35,858 nt of DNA from Massilia sp. Root133 (GCF_001426525.1 NZ_LMEW01000019.1:1-35858); one strand, 5' to 3'; counted from the stretch's first letter, positions 16,519 through 24,031 are shown. Notes: generated from the letters alone by a model not told the origin. Translations and numbers: made by a program.

Positions 16519-18219
16519 TCAATCGGCCGCGTAGATGTTGTTGTCTTTCGTCTCGCGCACGAACAAGGTGCCGATGACGACGGTGGCGAGAGCGATCACG
16601 ATCGGATACCACAGGCCGTAGTAGATGTTGCCGTTGGCCGCGACGAGTGCGAAGGCGGTGGTCGGCAGCAGGCCGCCGAACCAGCCGTTGCCGATATGGT
16701 AGGGCAGCGACATCGACGTGTAGCGGATGCGCGTCGGGAACATCTCGACGAGCATCGCGGCCACGGGGCCGTACACCATCGTCACGTACAGGACCAGCAC
16801 GAACAGCAGCAGCACGATCATCGGCCTGTTGATCTGCGTGGGGTCGGCCTTGGCGGGATAGCCGGCGGCCTTGATGGCGGCGCCCAGGTCCTTCTTCAGC
16901 GCGGCCTCGCGGTCCTTGCTGGTCTGGTCGAAGTTCAGGCCGTCCGCGGTCATCGTCGCATTGAACGACGGGTAGACCTTGTCGCCGACCTTGACGCTGG
17001 CGATGGTGCCGGCCGGCGCATCCTGGCGCGTGTAGCTGACGGAAGCCGCCGTCAGCTGCGCGGTGGCGATGTCGCACGACGATGGGAATTTCTTCGTGCC
17101 CGTGGCGTTGAACTGGAAGTGGCAGGAGGCCGGATCGGCCACGACGACGACGGGCGAGTTGTTCAGCGCCGTCTCCAGCGCCGGGTTGCCGTAGTGCGTG
17201 AGGCCCTTGAAGATCGGGAAGTACGTCAGCGCGGCGACCAGGCAGCCGGCCATGATGATCGTCTTGCGGCCGATGCGGTCGGACAGCGAGCCGAAAAAGA
17301 TGAAGAACGGCGTCGCCAGCGCGAGCGCGATCGCGATCAGGATGTTGGCCGTCGCGTCGTCGATCTTCAGCGTCTTGGTGAGGAAGAACAGCGCGTAGAA
17401 CTGGCCCGTGTACCAGACGACGGCCTGGCCCATCACGACGCCCAGCAGCGCGACCAGCGCGATCTTCCCGTTCTTCCAGGTGAGGAACGCTTCGCTCAGC
17501 GGCGCCTTCGACGTGCGGCCCTCGGCCTTCATGCGCGCGAACGCGGGCGACTCGCTCATCGACATGCGGATCCACACCGAGACGGCGAGCAGCAGCACGG
17601 AGACGAGGAACGGGATGCGCCAGCCCCACGCGTCGAACGCGGCGGTGTCCATGCCGGCACGCACGCCGGTGATCACGAGCAGCGACAGGAACAGGCCGAG
17701 CGTGGCCGTCGTCTGGATCCACGACGTGAAGAAGCCCCGGCGTCCGTCGGGCGCGTGTTCGGCGACGTACGTGGCGGCGCCGCCGTATTCGCCGCCCAGC
17801 GCGAGGCCTTGCAGGATCCGCAGCGTGACGAGGACGACGGGCGCCACGATGCCGATCGACGCATAGCCGGGCAGCAGGCCGACGATGAACGTGGAGCCGC
17901 CCATGATCGTGATCGTGACGAGGAAGGTGTACTTACGGCCGATCATGTCGCCGAGGCGCCCGAACACGAGCGCGCCGAACGGGCGCACGATGAAGCCGGC
18001 CGCGAAGGCGAGCAGCGCGAAGATGAACGAGGTGGTCGGATCGCCGATGAAGAACTGCTTGGCGATCACGGTCGCCAGCGAACCATACAGGTAAAAGTCG
18101 TACCATTCGAAGACGGTGCCGAGCGAGGAGGCGAAGATGACCTTGCGCTCTTCCTTCGTGATCCCAACGCCGGACGGCGTGGATTTGCCGCCCGCGGCCA
18201 TGCCGGGGTTGATTGCCAT
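16519..18219 (-). CDS. MHS-family (metabolite:H+ symporter) MFS transporter with large extracytoplasmic loop
   Basis: The 566-residue protein belongs to the ProP/KgtP/citrate-type MHS group. Signatures: GTVFEWYDFYLYG (residues about 34-46), GRLGDMIGRKYTF (87-99), RILQGLALGGEYGGAATYVAEHAP (134-157), DRIGRKT (314-320) and EMFPTRIRYTSMSLPYHIGN. An insert of about 125 residues (339-465) breaks the usual second half. It contains two cysteines (366, 382), is soluble, and probably forms a periplasmic domain. Import of a carboxylate or osmolyte with protons is the family role; the substrate is unknown. ATG 18219 follows GGAG after six bases. Upstream lies a four-copy 11-bp repeat operator that fits control by a response regulator. 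Confidence 0.87.
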   Translation of the reverse strand: MAINPGMAAGGKSTPSGVGITKEERKVIFASSLGTVFEWYDFYLYGSLATVIAKQFFIGDPTTSFIFALLAFAAGFIVRPFGALVFGRLGDMIGRKYTFLVTITIMGGSTFIVGLLPGYASIGIVAPVVLVTLRILQGLALGGEYGGAATYVAEHAPDGRRGFFTSWIQTTATLGLFLSLLVITGVRAGMDTAAFDAWGWRIPFLVSVLLLAVSVWIRMSMSESPAFARMKAEGRTSKAPLSEAFLTWKNGKIALVALLGVVMGQAVVWYTGQFYALFFLTKTLKIDDATANILIAIALALATPFFIFFGSLSDRIGRKTIIMAGCLVAALTYFPIFKGLTHYGNPALETALNNSPVVVVADPASCHFQFNATGTKKFPSSCDIATAQLTAASVSYTRQDAPAGTIASVKVGDKVYPSFNATMTADGLNFDQTSKDREAALKKDLGAAIKAAGYPAKADPTQINRPMIVLLLFVLVLYVTMVYGPVAAMLVEMFPTRIRYTSMSLPYHIGNGWFGGLLPTTAFALVAANGNIYYGLWYPIVIALATVVIGTLFVRETKDNNIYAAD

Positions 18220-18246
18220 TGTGGTCTCCAGTCGTGTTTATTGTGT

Positions 18247-18263
18247 GCGCCACCCGATGGCGC
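18247..18263. promoter_or_regulatory. Inverted repeat GCGCCA-N5-TGGCGC in the symporter leader
   Basis: A perfect 6-bp stem with a 5-nt loop lies between the 11-bp repeats and the symporter start. There is no T-run behind it on the minus strand, so it is not a plain terminator. It could be an operator or a leader hairpin. Confidence 0.35.
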
Positions 18264-18286
18264 GGGCAGCCTGCTGACTGTGCGCC

Positions 18287-18330
18287 GGGAAGCTTACGGC
18301 ACGCTTGCTGGAAACTTACGCGGGGCTTAC
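18287..18330 (-). promoter_or_regulatory. Four 11-bp direct repeats (GTAAG), candidate response-regulator operator
   Basis: Read on the minus strand, GTAAG, GTAAG, GCAAG and GTAAG start at 18330, 18319, 18308 and 18297, exactly 11 bp apart. Half-sites repeated once per helical turn are typical of OmpR/PhoB-class response regulators (compare the PmrA/QseB boxes). The array is 68-111 bp upstream of the symporter ATG and runs into the last codons of the recombinase gene. No two-component genes are in the window. Confidence 0.55.
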
Positions 18331-19383
18331 AGATGGATCGGGTGCGTCGGGGTCGTCCGGCGAGGCGTCACCCGGTGAAGCGTCGCCCGGCGAGGCGTCG
18401 CCCGGCGCCTCATGCAGCCGCGCGTATTTGTACGCTTCCGTCGACCGCTCCAGCGCCAGGCCCAGCGCCGTCGTCAGCTCGCTGCGCGACATGCCCTGTT
18501 CGAGCTGCTGGACGGCGAAGCTGTTGCGCAGGGTGCGCCCGCCTGCGCGCGACACTGCAATGCCGGCCCGTTCGAACGTCGCGCGCGTCTGCCGGTAGAC
18601 GGTCGCCTTGTGCAGCGGCTCGCCTTCCAGGTTCGCGGGGAAGACCAGGTCGCCCGGAATCTCGAGCTCCGCCCGTTCCTTCAGCCATGCCGTCAGCTCG
18701 GCGACCCCGGCCTGCGGCAGCGTCGTCGTGTGCTCGTAGCTCGTGCGGTGCTTCGCTTCCGGGGTGATGTCGAGCGTGATGGCGCCGTCGATGTCGGGCT
18801 GGCGGCCCACTTCGTCCAGCAGCAGGCCGATGGCTTCCGCCACGCGCAGGCCGGCGAGCGCCATCACGACCTGCATCGCGCGGTCGCGCCGGCGCTTCCA
18901 GCCGGCGTGGCCCTCCATGTCTTCCGTGCGGCCGGCGGGGAGGGCGGCCAGGAAGCGCTGCAAGTCGTCCGCGCTCAGCGCCGTCATCGGGGCGTCCTCG
19001 GCGAGGTGGGCGCGGTCCGTCGCGATGATGGCCTGGCGGGCCGGGTTCGGCGCGCGGTCCAGGTAATCGAAGCAGCGCTCCAGCAGGCGCAGGTAGCGGT
19101 AGGCGATCTTGCTGTTGAGGTCGCGACGGCCGTCCTTCGACAGCTCGATGAAGCGGCGCAGGTCGGCCGCGTTCACGGTCGACATCCTGAGACCGCGTTC
19201 GAGCATCCACGTGGCGAACTTGCCGAACATGAATCGGTAGATCGCGGCGGATTCCTTCGACACGGGCAGCGGCACGTCGCGCTGGCGGCTGGACGTGAGG
19301 ACGAACTCCGGCGTGACGACGAAGGCGGCGAAGGCCTCGACGGGGCGCTTGTCCCAGTCGGCAAGGGCAGGTGGATGGCTCAT
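18316..19383 (-). CDS. Tyrosine recombinase/phage-integrase-family protein, diverged catalytic site
   Basis: The 355-residue protein starts at ATG 19383; another ATG six codons upstream is possible. Residues about 40-120 look like a core-binding (SAM-like) domain (YRFMFGKFATWMLERGL...DLRRFIE). The catalytic domain follows. Visible residues, counted from ATG 19383: Arg180 in LAGLRVAEAIGL, Lys211 in TPEAKHRT, Arg286 in GGRTLRNSFAVQQLEQG and Tyr318 in STEAYKY. The motif that normally reads HxLRH reads RTLRN, and the next conserved His/Trp position seems to be Leu (LGLALE), so two usual catalytic histidines appear missing. The tail repeats ASPGD and ends in a proline/aspartate-rich stretch. Whether it recombines DNA is uncertain. 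Confidence 0.8.
   Translation of the reverse strand: MSHPPALADWDKRPVEAFAAFVVTPEFVLTSSRQRDVPLPVSKESAAIYRFMFGKFATWMLERGLRMSTVNAADLRRFIELSKDGRRDLNSKIAYRYLRLLERCFDYLDRAPNPARQAIIATDRAHLAEDAPMTALSADDLQRFLAALPAGRTEDMEGHAGWKRRRDRAMQVVMALAGLRVAEAIGLLLDEVGRQPDIDGAITLDITPEAKHRTSYEHTTTLPQAGVAELTAWLKERAELEIPGDLVFPANLEGEPLHKATVYRQTRATFERAGIAVSRAGGRTLRNSFAVQQLEQGMSRSELTTALGLALERSTEAYKYARLHEAPGDASPGDASPGDASPDDPDAPDPSVSPA
18359..18403 (-). repeat. Three 15-bp tandem repeats coding for the ASPGD tail of the recombinase
   Basis: Three 15-bp units, each close to GGCGAGGCGTCGCCC on the plus strand, code for the repeated pentapeptide in the recombinase C-terminus. They differ at a few positions. Copy number may vary between strains by slippage; the reading frame is kept because the unit is divisible by three. 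Confidence 0.8.
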
Positions 19384-19396
19384 GGGTCCATCATAC

Positions 19397-19410
19397 TGCA
19401 ACTAACCGAC
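19397..19410. repeat. Direct repeat TGCAACTAACCGAC, copy 1
   Basis: An exact 14-bp sequence 13 bp upstream of the recombinase start, repeated in the same orientation at 19769-19782. It is AT-richer than its surroundings. Read on the minus strand it is followed by TATGAT, which could serve as a -10 box for the recombinase gene. Confidence 0.6.
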
Positions 19411-19508
19411 TTGCGGCGCAGGTAGAGGCCCCTGCGGCCAGCAAGACTGTAGTTTCGGCAATATACTCGACGATCTTTACATCAACGCACACTGCACGGG
19501 AGCTCACC

Positions 19509-19709
19509 ATGTCCGACCATCCGCCCGAAGATCTTCCAGCGTACCGTCTCCTCACCGGCCCGGACGACGCCACGTTTTGCCGCCGCGTGAGCGCGGCCCT
19601 CGAGCAGGGCTATCTGCTGTACGGCTCGCCCGCCGCGACCTTCAACGGCGAATCCGTCATCGTGGCACAGGCGGTCATCTGGCCCGGCAAGCGGCCCTCG
19701 ATCGCGTAA
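19509..19709 (+). CDS. DUF1737 domain small protein
   Basis: The 66-residue protein matches the DUF1737 pattern well: YRLLTGPDDATFCRRVSAALEQGYLLYGSP, then an ATFNG..VIVAQAVIWP segment. Its function is unknown; members are short cytoplasmic proteins often found as single genes. A possible -10 box TATACT lies at 19462-19467, and GGGAG is about seven bases before ATG. The gene is divergent from the recombinase gene and bracketed by the two copies of a 14-bp direct repeat, 372 bp apart. Confidence 0.85.
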   Translation: MSDHPPEDLPAYRLLTGPDDATFCRRVSAALEQGYLLYGSPAATFNGESVIVAQAVIWPGKRPSIA

Positions 19710-19768
19710 GCCTCGGCCGCCTGGCAGGCGCCCGGCGACCACTGGCGCCCGACTCCGTTTCTGAATTA

Positions 19769-19782
19769 TGCAACTAACCGAC
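19769..19782. repeat. Direct repeat TGCAACTAACCGAC, copy 2
   Basis: The second exact copy of the 14-bp repeat, 59 bp past the DUF1737 stop. On the minus strand it is followed by TAATTC. The segment between the copies contains only the DUF1737 gene. The rest of the 210-bp gap to the Dabb gene holds a GC-rich inverted stretch and a TATAAT at 19847-19852 that may be a -10 box. Confidence 0.6.
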
Positions 19783-19919
19783 AGGTCACCCGCCAACAAC
19801 CCAACCCCGCCACCAGCGGGCGAGGGCGGGCGCGCCTTATCGCTCTTATAATGAGGGCGCGGCATCCCCCGGAACGGGACGTCGCGACAGTCAAAAACCG
19901 TACGCTACCAAGGAAATCC

Positions 19920-20222
19920 ATGCTCAAGCACATCGTCATGTGGAAATTGAAAGACCACGCCGAAGGCGCCGACCGCGCCGCCAACGCCATCGACATGAAG
20001 CGCCGCCTGGACGAATGCGCCAGCATCGTCCCGGGCCAGATCAAGTTCGAGGTCGTCATCGCCCAGCCCGGCCTGGAAGCCACGTACGACGTCGTGCTGT
20101 ATTCCGAGTTCGAGGACAAGGCCGCGCTCGACGCGTACATCAAGCATCCGGTGCACCAGGCTGTGGTGCCGTTCATTGGCGCGATTCGTGAAGGGCGCCA
20201 GTGCATGGATTACGAAGTCTGA
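19920..20222 (+). CDS. Dabb family protein (stress-responsive alpha/beta-barrel)
   Basis: The 100-residue protein starts MLKHIVMWKLKDHAEG, the typical Dabb N-terminus, and contains TYDVVLYSEFEDKAALDAYIKHPVHQ, the conserved dimer-barrel motif with the H-P-x-H element. Dabb proteins are small ferredoxin-like dimers; some are polyketide or olivetolic-acid cyclases, but most bacterial members have no known activity. AAGGAAA lies five bases before ATG. An SDR gene follows after 31 bp, so the pair may share a transcript. Confidence 0.88.
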   Translation: MLKHIVMWKLKDHAEGADRAANAIDMKRRLDECASIVPGQIKFEVVIAQPGLEATYDVVLYSEFEDKAALDAYIKHPVHQAVVPFIGAIREGRQCMDYEV

Positions 20223-20253
20223 CGTGTGAAGTAACGACGACGGGGAGGGCCCC

Positions 20254-21174
20254 ATGGAGAACTTTGCGGGACGGGTGGCCGTCATCACGGGCGCCGGCAG
20301 CGGACTCGGACGCGAGTTCGCCAACGACGCGGCCCGGCTGGGCATGAAGCTGGTCCTGGCCGACGTCGATGCGCATGCGCTCGAACAGGCGGCCGACACG
20401 CTGCAGGCCGGCGGTGCCGACGTGCTGGCGATGGTGTGCGACGTGCGCAAGGCCGCGCACGTAGAAGAGCTGGCCGATGCGGCGATGATCCGCTACGGCG
20501 GGGTGCACCTGTTGTTCAACAATGCCGGCGTCGGCACGGCGGGCCTGATCTGGGAATACACGGAAGCCGACTGGGAATGGGTGCTGGGCGTGAACCTGTG
20601 GGGTGTGATCCACGGCGTGCGCGTGTTCACGCCGTTGATGCTCGACGCCGCGCGCCGCGATCCCGGCTACGAGGGCCATATCGTGAACACGGCGTCGATG
20701 GCGGGCCTGCTCGTGCCGCCCGTGATGGGCCCGTACAATGTGTCGAAGCACGCCGTCGTCGCGCTGTCGGAGACGCTGTACCACGACCTGCGCCTCGTCG
20801 ATGCGGCAATTGACGTGTCGGTGCTGTGCCCGTATTTCGTGCCGACGGCAATCGCGCACTCGGCGCGGCACCGTCCCGGCGAACTCCGTCACGACGGGCC
20901 GCCGACGCCCAGCCAGCAGGCGGGCCAGGCGCTGCTGGAACAGGCCGTCGCGTCGGGCAAGACGACCGCGGCGGACGTGGCCCGCATCACGTTCGACGGC
21001 ATCCGCCGCGGCGATTTCTATATCTTCACGCATCCGCAGGCGCTGCAGGGCGTGGTCCAGCGCACGGACGCCATCATGCACGGCCAGCCGCCGGCCGATC
21101 CCTACGCGGCCACGCCGCAATTCACGGCCATGCTGCAGGCCGCCATGAAGGGTCAAGGCGGCTCGGGAAAGTAG
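20254..21174 (+). CDS. Short-chain dehydrogenase/reductase (SDR family)
   Basis: The 306-residue oxidoreductase has the classical SDR features: the nucleotide motif TGAGSGLGRE (residues 12-21), ADVD after strand beta-2 (favouring NAD), NNAGVG (residues about 89-94), the catalytic Ser in NTASMAGLL, and the YNVSK catalytic Tyr/Lys motif. The C-terminal extension of about 60 residues, with GDFYIFTHP, is shared with a group of bacterial SDRs that act on hydrophobic substrates. The substrate is unknown. It is downstream of the Dabb gene, with GGGAGGG before ATG, and its end overlaps the convergent amidohydrolase gene by 22 bp. Confidence 0.9.
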   Translation: MENFAGRVAVITGAGSGLGREFANDAARLGMKLVLADVDAHALEQAADTLQAGGADVLAMVCDVRKAAHVEELADAAMIRYGGVHLLFNNAGVGTAGLIWEYTEADWEWVLGVNLWGVIHGVRVFTPLMLDAARRDPGYEGHIVNTASMAGLLVPPVMGPYNVSKHAVVALSETLYHDLRLVDAAIDVSVLCPYFVPTAIAHSARHRPGELRHDGPPTPSQQAGQALLEQAVASGKTTAADVARITFDGIRRGDFYIFTHPQALQGVVQRTDAIMHGQPPADPYAATPQFTAMLQAAMKGQGGSGK

Positions 21175-22121
21175 GGCGGCACGTTCGCTGCGATGTGCGC
21201 AAATTCCGCCGGCGACAGCGGCAGTTTCCGGAACGCGGCCCACGACTCGCGCGGCCGCAGGTTGGCGCCCTGCGCCGAGTCCGTCCCGTACAGCACGCGC
21301 CCGACGCCGACCTGGCGGATCAGTTTCACCACCAGTGCCGCCGTCTCCGGCCTGATGTCGCGGTCGACGATCGAGGCGACGTCGAACCAGAGGTTGTTCG
21401 CATGCGGGTCGTGGTTCTCGACGGCGTCCGCCAGCACGGCCATCGCGGCTTGCGCGGGCGGGTCGTCGTAGCCCGGACCGGATCCGGCGAAATGGGCGAC
21501 CTGCACGACGACGTCCGGCGCGGCCGGCAGCACCTGGTCGAGGAAGGTGCGCGCCTGCGCCGCGCCATACGGTCGCTTCCTGCCGATGTTGGCGCGCAGG
21601 TGGATGACGATGGCCATCCCGTGCGCGTTCGCGGCCGCGAACACCTGGCGCAGCCGTGCTACGTGGGCCGGATCATCGAGCTGCACGTCCGAATTCCCGA
21701 TGTGAAGCTTGATGCCGTGGTCCAGGCCCGGTGTGTTCGCGCACCGCTCGAGTTCCGCCAGCGCGTACGCCTTCAAGGGATTGAAACTGCAAAACGCGAT
21801 CAGGCGGCCCGGATAGCGGGCCGCCTGCGCGGCCGTCCAGTCGTTCTCCATCCGCACCTTCGCAAGCTCGTCGTCGACCTCGCGGGACGGGCTGCCGGCC
21901 ATGTACGCGATGGACAGCAGCACGGCCCGCCTGATGCCGGCCGCGTCGAGCAGCGGGACCAACTGGTCCGCATCGAGCGGCACCAGCCCGACCGACGGGC
22001 CGATCATGGCGATGTCGGCCGCGCTGAACACGTGCTGGTGGTAGTCCCCGGCGGGGATGGTCTGGGCGTGCGCCGCACTTGCGAAAAACAGCGCGGCGGC
22101 GAGGGCGCGGATGGCGTTCAT
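21153..22121 (-). CDS. Exported amidohydrolase-family protein
   Basis: The 322-residue protein has a signal peptide (residues 1 to about 19, ending SAAHA-QT). The mature part begins with DYHQHVF, the metal-binding HxH motif of the amidohydrolase fold. It has further conserved histidines in GIKLHIGNSD and AIVIHLRAN, the QVAHFAGSG segment, and a late aspartate in VLYGTDSAQG. This pattern belongs to the amidohydrolase-related (TIM-barrel) group with one or two metals. The reaction is unknown. It lies 12 bp after the chitinase gene on the same strand, so it may be co-transcribed and act in the same extracytoplasmic space. Confidence 0.82.
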   Translation of the reverse strand: MNAIRALAAALFFASAAHAQTIPAGDYHQHVFSAADIAMIGPSVGLVPLDADQLVPLLDAAGIRRAVLLSIAYMAGSPSREVDDELAKVRMENDWTAAQAARYPGRLIAFCSFNPLKAYALAELERCANTPGLDHGIKLHIGNSDVQLDDPAHVARLRQVFAAANAHGMAIVIHLRANIGRKRPYGAAQARTFLDQVLPAAPDVVVQVAHFAGSGPGYDDPPAQAAMAVLADAVENHDPHANNLWFDVASIVDRDIRPETAALVVKLIRQVGVGRVLYGTDSAQGANLRPRESWAAFRKLPLSPAEFAHIAANVPPYFPEPP

Positions 22122-22133
22122 CCGGCCAGTGTA

Positions 22134-23972
22134 TCAGCGACTGGCGCAGAACCCCGCATCGTCATTGGTGCCGCCGGCAGCCAGGTCCCGGTTCCAGTCG
22201 GGGCCGGACAGGTGCATCGTCGTGCCGTCCATCGTGTACCTGCCGTTCCACAGCCCGGAGAGCGTACCCTGGACGTTGGCCACGTCGACGGTCCAGCCGG
22301 CCACCTTGACGGCGCTGTTGTTCGTGACGGCGACCTTGGCGCAGTAGCCGCTCGTCCAGTCGGCGGTGATCACGAGTTGCGCGGTGACGGCGCCGGCGGG
22401 CGGCGGCGGGGGCGGCTCGGTCGGCGTGGCCGGACGGGTCGCGCACAGGCCCACCTGCGTCGACTGGCCCGGACGCAGCTTGCGGTCGTAGGCCGGGCCC
22501 TGCAGGCCGAGGACGCCATTCTCCAGCGTGTACTGCGCGTTCCACAACGACGTCAGCTTGTCCTTGAACGGCAGTGTCGTGCTCCAGTAGCCGGCCGTTG
22601 CGCCGACATTCGTCACCGTCAAGGTCCCGCAATACCCGGTGCCCCAGTCGTTCGATGCATCCAGCCGGGTCTCGAGGTCCAGTGGCGGCGGGGGCGGCAG
22701 CGGATTCGGGTACGGGCCGGGCGCCGTCGCCGTCGGGTCGAGGAACGCCTGTTTCACGGCGGTGAGCAGCGGATTGTCGACGCCGTCCGTCGTGCCGTAG
22801 TTGACCAGCCAGATGATCGTGCCGGCCGCGCCTTCGCCGTCGCGCGTCGATTGCGCCCACGCGCCTTTCGCGGCGATGGTCGCCGGTTCCTCGTAGCTGA
22901 TGTAGCCGCTCGGCCAGTCCGGACGGTCCGCGGGCGTGTAGCCGCCCGGGTAGACGCGGTAGCTCGTCTGCGTCGGCGCGTCCCACGCGTAGATGCCCTT
23001 GTCCAGGTAGCCGTACTTGTGGAGCATCGTGTAGCTCCAGCGGTAGTCGAGCACCGACCACTTGCCGAGGTCGCCGTCCGTCTCCTGGCCCGGTCCCGTG
23101 AACGGCGGCGCGTAGTTCGCGCCGTAGAAGCCGATGCCCATGCCGAGCTTCGCGCGCGGCACGCCCGCGTCGACATACGCCTGGATGGTGCCGGCGATGG
23201 AGACGGGGCGGCTCGGCGTGTGCCCCGTCAGCGGCGCGAACGTGTTGCTGGCCCAGCCCTGGCCGAACCAGCCGACGCCGTAGCTCATGAAGTTGTACTG
23301 GTCGACGAGGCCCGCCATGCGCACGTCGTGCGGCGTCACCTTGTCGATGTTCGTGTTGATGTTCCCGGCGGGGTACGTGATGATCACCGGGCGGTCCTGG
23401 TAGCGGGGGCGCGCGTTCGCCTCCTTGCGCAGGTCGATCACGAGGGCTTCCAGCAGCGCCGCCTCGTCGGGGTTCTTGCTGTCCAGGCCTTCCCAGTCGA
23501 CGTCGATGCCGTCGTAGTCCTTCGCGACCATGTAGTCGACGAGGTTCTTCACGAACGCCGGCCGCACGGCGGGCGCGGTCGACGCGAGGAAGCCCGCGTT
23601 GTCGCCTTCGCCGCCCAGCATGATCAGCGCCTTGATGTTGGCCTGGTGCGCGCGTTTGACGAGAAATTCCTCGACCGTCCAGTCGTACGCGGCGCCGGGG
23701 CCCACGTCGCGGTTGTCGTGCGCGTTGCCCGCGCCGGGGACGACCTCGCCCGGCTGGCCGGACTTGCCGCCGCCAGGTCCGATGCGGGCGAACACGAAGT
23801 GCGTCAGCGCCGTCATGTCGACGTGCTCGGGTTTCTGATAGTCGGCATTGTCCCAGAAATAGCCGCCGTAGTAGCCGGTGACCCACTTCGGTTGCGTACC
23901 CGGGGTCGCGGCGAACGACGGCAGGGCCGCCATCAGCGTCAGCCCTGCCAGGACCTTGATTGCCTTGCGCAT
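22134..23972 (-). CDS. Secreted GH18 chitinase with two C-terminal CBM2-like modules
   Basis: The 612-residue protein has a signal peptide (residues 1-21), a GH18 domain to about residue 415, and two carbohydrate-binding modules joined by proline-rich linkers. The catalytic motif is YDGIDVDWEG with Glu161 as acid; VTGYYGGYFWD, IKALIMLGGEGD and FMSYGVGWFGQGW also fit the family. The modules lie at about 435-527 and 543-612. Each has conserved tryptophans and a terminal cysteine pair (DWGTGYC...GLC; DWTSGYC...GFC), as in CBM2. It should cut chitin outside the cell. The AAGGAG ribosome site lies inside one of two alternative hairpins at 23973-24007. The amidohydrolase gene follows after 12 bp. 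Confidence 0.92.
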   Translation of the reverse strand: MRKAIKVLAGLTLMAALPSFAATPGTQPKWVTGYYGGYFWDNADYQKPEHVDMTALTHFVFARIGPGGGKSGQPGEVVPGAGNAHDNRDVGPGAAYDWTVEEFLVKRAHQANIKALIMLGGEGDNAGFLASTAPAVRPAFVKNLVDYMVAKDYDGIDVDWEGLDSKNPDEAALLEALVIDLRKEANARPRYQDRPVIITYPAGNINTNIDKVTPHDVRMAGLVDQYNFMSYGVGWFGQGWASNTFAPLTGHTPSRPVSIAGTIQAYVDAGVPRAKLGMGIGFYGANYAPPFTGPGQETDGDLGKWSVLDYRWSYTMLHKYGYLDKGIYAWDAPTQTSYRVYPGGYTPADRPDWPSGYISYEEPATIAAKGAWAQSTRDGEGAAGTIIWLVNYGTTDGVDNPLLTAVKQAFLDPTATAPGPYPNPLPPPPPLDLETRLDASNDWGTGYCGTLTVTNVGATAGYWSTTLPFKDKLTSLWNAQYTLENGVLGLQGPAYDRKLRPGQSTQVGLCATRPATPTEPPPPPPAGAVTAQLVITADWTSGYCAKVAVTNNSAVKVAGWTVDVANVQGTLSGLWNGRYTMDGTTMHLSGPDWNRDLAAGGTNDDAGFCASR

Positions 23973-24007
23973 GCTCTACTCCTTGTTGTTACTGTAGAGC
24001 AACAAGG
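23973..24007 (-). promoter_or_regulatory. Two mutually exclusive hairpins at the chitinase ribosome-binding site
   Basis: On the minus strand CCTTGTTG (24007-24000) pairs perfectly with CAACAAGG (23988-23981), which contains most of the Shine-Dalgarno. Alternatively GCTCTAC (24000-23994) pairs with GTAGAGC (23979-23973), placing AAGGA in a loop next to the ATG. The arms interleave, so both cannot form fully. The sites could also act as DNA operators. Confidence 0.55.
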
Positions 24008-24031
24008 TTAGCAGTGCGCTGCGGAAATTCC

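Noticed and set aside
16393..18378. A plus-strand open frame antisense to the MHS symporter
   Set aside because: The product is Arg/Glu/Asp-rich low complexity, while the minus strand codes for a clear MFS protein.
18359..18403. CRISPR-like tandem repeat
   Set aside because: The 15-bp units are contiguous, have no spacers and are in frame within the recombinase gene.
19397..19782. Integron attC sites at the 14-bp repeats
   Set aside because: The repeat does not fit the GTTRRRY core rule and lacks the paired R/L boxes; the recombinase also lacks the integron-specific region.
23973..24007. An H-type pseudoknot in the chitinase leader
   Set aside because: The arm order fits, but the connecting loops would be about 0 and 1 nt, too short to span the stems. 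Alternative hairpins are more realistic.
20826..24011. A long plus-strand open frame across the SDR, amidohydrolase and chitinase genes
   Set aside because: Its composition is antisense-like; the three genes on the real strands carry full catalytic motifs and signal peptides.
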